From positions 1 to 5,990 of the forward strand of contig CALDZQ010000008.1 of the NCBI GenBank assembly GCA_937944035.1: a stretch of DNA of 5,990 bases, written 5' to 3'. Source of the DNA: an uncultured Neomegalonema sp. GTDB taxonomy: Bacteria > Pseudomonadota > Alphaproteobacteria > Rhodobacterales > Rhodobacteraceae. Within the stretch, counting starts at the first letter, position 1; each line of letters begins with the position of its first letter. A model generated the notes under the pieces. It was given only the letters and a program-made list of their open reading frames with translations, had not been told where the DNA came from and ran no database searches. Of the stretch, positions 5,228 to 5,990 are shown piece after piece. Position numbers and translations under genes: made by a program.

Positions 5228-5346
5228 GTCATACTCCGCCCCCCGCCTTTGCGGAGGACAGGCTCCGGCGGAGTATCCAGTCTCGTTTCCTGAAGACCGT
5301 TTTTCCGGCAATCGGGTCTGGATTCCCTGCCTTCGCAGGGAATGAC
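5228..5346. repeat. Composite palindromic intergenic element (REP-like)
   Basis: Two hairpins are arranged as mirror images. The left one has a perfect 10-bp stem, ATACTCCGCC (5231-5240) with GGCGGAGTAT (5267-5276), enclosing a smaller CCGC/GCGG stem (5243-5246 with 5251-5254). The right one has a perfect 9-bp stem, ATTCCCTGC (5322-5330) with GCAGGGAAT (5335-5343), loop CTTC. The outer ends match as GTCAT (5228-5232) and ATGAC (5342-5346), and the inner ends as ATCCAG (5275-5280) and CTGGAT (5318-5323), with about 37 bases between. The GTCAT-stem-ATCCAG format is that of dispersed palindromic repeats common in alphaproteobacterial genomes. It fills the gap between the PLP-enzyme stop and pdeM, starting about 18 bases after the stop. 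No U-run follows. Copy number cannot be judged from one window. Confidence 0.7.
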
Positions 5347-5363
5347 GGATGAGCAAAAGCCCC

Positions 5364-5990
5364 TCAAAGCACCCTTCCCAAATCCGCGATAATATCCTCG
5401 GCATCCTCCAGCCCCACAGACATACGGAACACCCCGTCCCCGGCATAGGCGCGATAGCTTTCAAGCGCCGCGCCCTCCAGCCGGAACGACGTTTCCATCA
5501 ACCCCGCCGTTTCCATCCAGAAGATCAGACTGCGGTGATGGCCCAGCGATACCGCGTAGTGGATCACCTCGAACGTATCGATCATCGCCTGTCCCAGCGC
5601 CCGCCCTTGCGCGGCATCGCCCACCTGGAACGAGATCATGCCGGAAGTGTTTTGCATCTGCGCCGCCGCCAGCTCCCGCTGCGGGTGCGAGGCCAGTCCC
5701 GGATAAATCACCTTGGTCACGGCGGAGCGCGTCTCCAGCCATTCGGCCACCGCCTGCCCGTTCTCCTGATGCGCCTTCATCCGCAGCGGCAGCGTCGCCG
5801 CCCCCCGCGCGATCAGCCACGCGTTGAACGGCGACATAACCGCCCCGTGATGGATCGCCGACTCGCCCCGCATCTTGCCGATCAGCGCAGCACTCCCCGC
5901 AACCGCACCACCGACCGCATCGCCATGCCCGCCGATATATTTCGTCACCGAGTGCATGATGAGATCAACGCCCAGCGCCGTGCAGTTCTG
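5364..5990 (-). CDS. PLP-dependent trans-sulfuration (Cys/Met metabolism) enzyme, C-terminal part
   Basis: The last 208 codons of a fold-type I PLP enzyme of the Cys/Met metabolism family are present; the 5' end lies beyond the right edge. Reading through the edge, the fragment begins Q-N-C-T-A-L-G-V-D-L-I before HSVTKYIGGHGD, where the lysine (residue 17 of the fragment) is the expected PLP Schiff-base residue. Further marks are a long helix with SPFNAWLIARG, then VIYPGLASHPQRELA and a small-domain end FRMSVGLEDAEDIIADL, all standard for cystathionine gamma-lyase, methionine gamma-lyase and related enzymes. A typical member is about 400 residues, so roughly half is missing. SLGHHRSLIF replaces the more usual SLG-x-x-x-[ST]L-[IV] stretch. 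The fragment cannot separate a lyase from a synthase. An internal ATG at 5955-5957 is inside the gene and not its start. The stop is followed by the palindromic repeat. Confidence 0.9.
   Translation of the reverse strand, partial: QNCTALGVDLIMHSVTKYIGGHGDAVGGAVAGSAALIGKMRGESAIHHGAVMSPFNAWLIARGAATLPLRMKAHQENGQAVAEWLETRSAVTKVIYPGLASHPQRELAAAQMQNTSGMISFQVGDAAQGRALGQAMIDTFEVIHYAVSLGHHRSLIFWMETAGLMETSFRLEGAALESYRAYAGDGVFRMSVGLEDAEDIIADLGRVL

Overview
The window is GC-rich bacterial DNA, most likely from an alphaproteobacterium and perhaps Rhodobacterales-like. This rests on the protein families and gene style (an AroA start with the IPGDKS motif, a NudC with SQPWPFP, a rhodanese/ChrB-domain protein followed by ChrA, a PdeM phosphoesterase) and on a short palindromic intergenic repeat of the kind common in that class. 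No plasmid, phage, insertion-sequence, tRNA, rRNA or CRISPR signal was found. Every gene I can support is on the minus strand, so transcription runs from right to left.

In transcription order: (1) the 3' two-thirds or less of a PLP-dependent Cys/Met-metabolism (trans-sulfuration family) enzyme, 5364-5990, cut by the right edge; (2) a 180-base gap holding a composite palindromic repeat (5228-5346); (3) pdeM, a ligase-associated DNA-damage metallophosphoesterase, 4487-5182; (4) a zinc-free quinone oxidoreductase of the medium-chain dehydrogenase superfamily, 3377-4366; (5) a chromate-resistance operon, rhodanese-ChrB_C protein (2432-3244) and ChrA transporter (1185-2435), joined by an ATGA overlap; (6) nudC, NADH pyrophosphatase, 227-1138; (7) the first 25 codons of aroA (EPSP synthase), 1-77, running off the left edge.

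The chromate operon is the functional centre. It has its own promoter (TTGACA at 3351-3356) and a leader of about 77 bases. In that leader the ribosome-binding site of the first gene is buried in a 10-bp hairpin, and one strand of the hairpin can pair elsewhere. This looks like translational control by a structured RNA. It is the observation most worth checking, together with a promoter-like motif shared by nudC and aroA (GATCGCTTTA...GAACA). The neighbouring quinone oxidoreductase and NudC are redox and NAD(H) enzymes that could help during chromate stress, but this is only inference. Most of the window is ordinary chromosomal housekeeping and stress-response DNA, and I do not see a convincing wholly new system.
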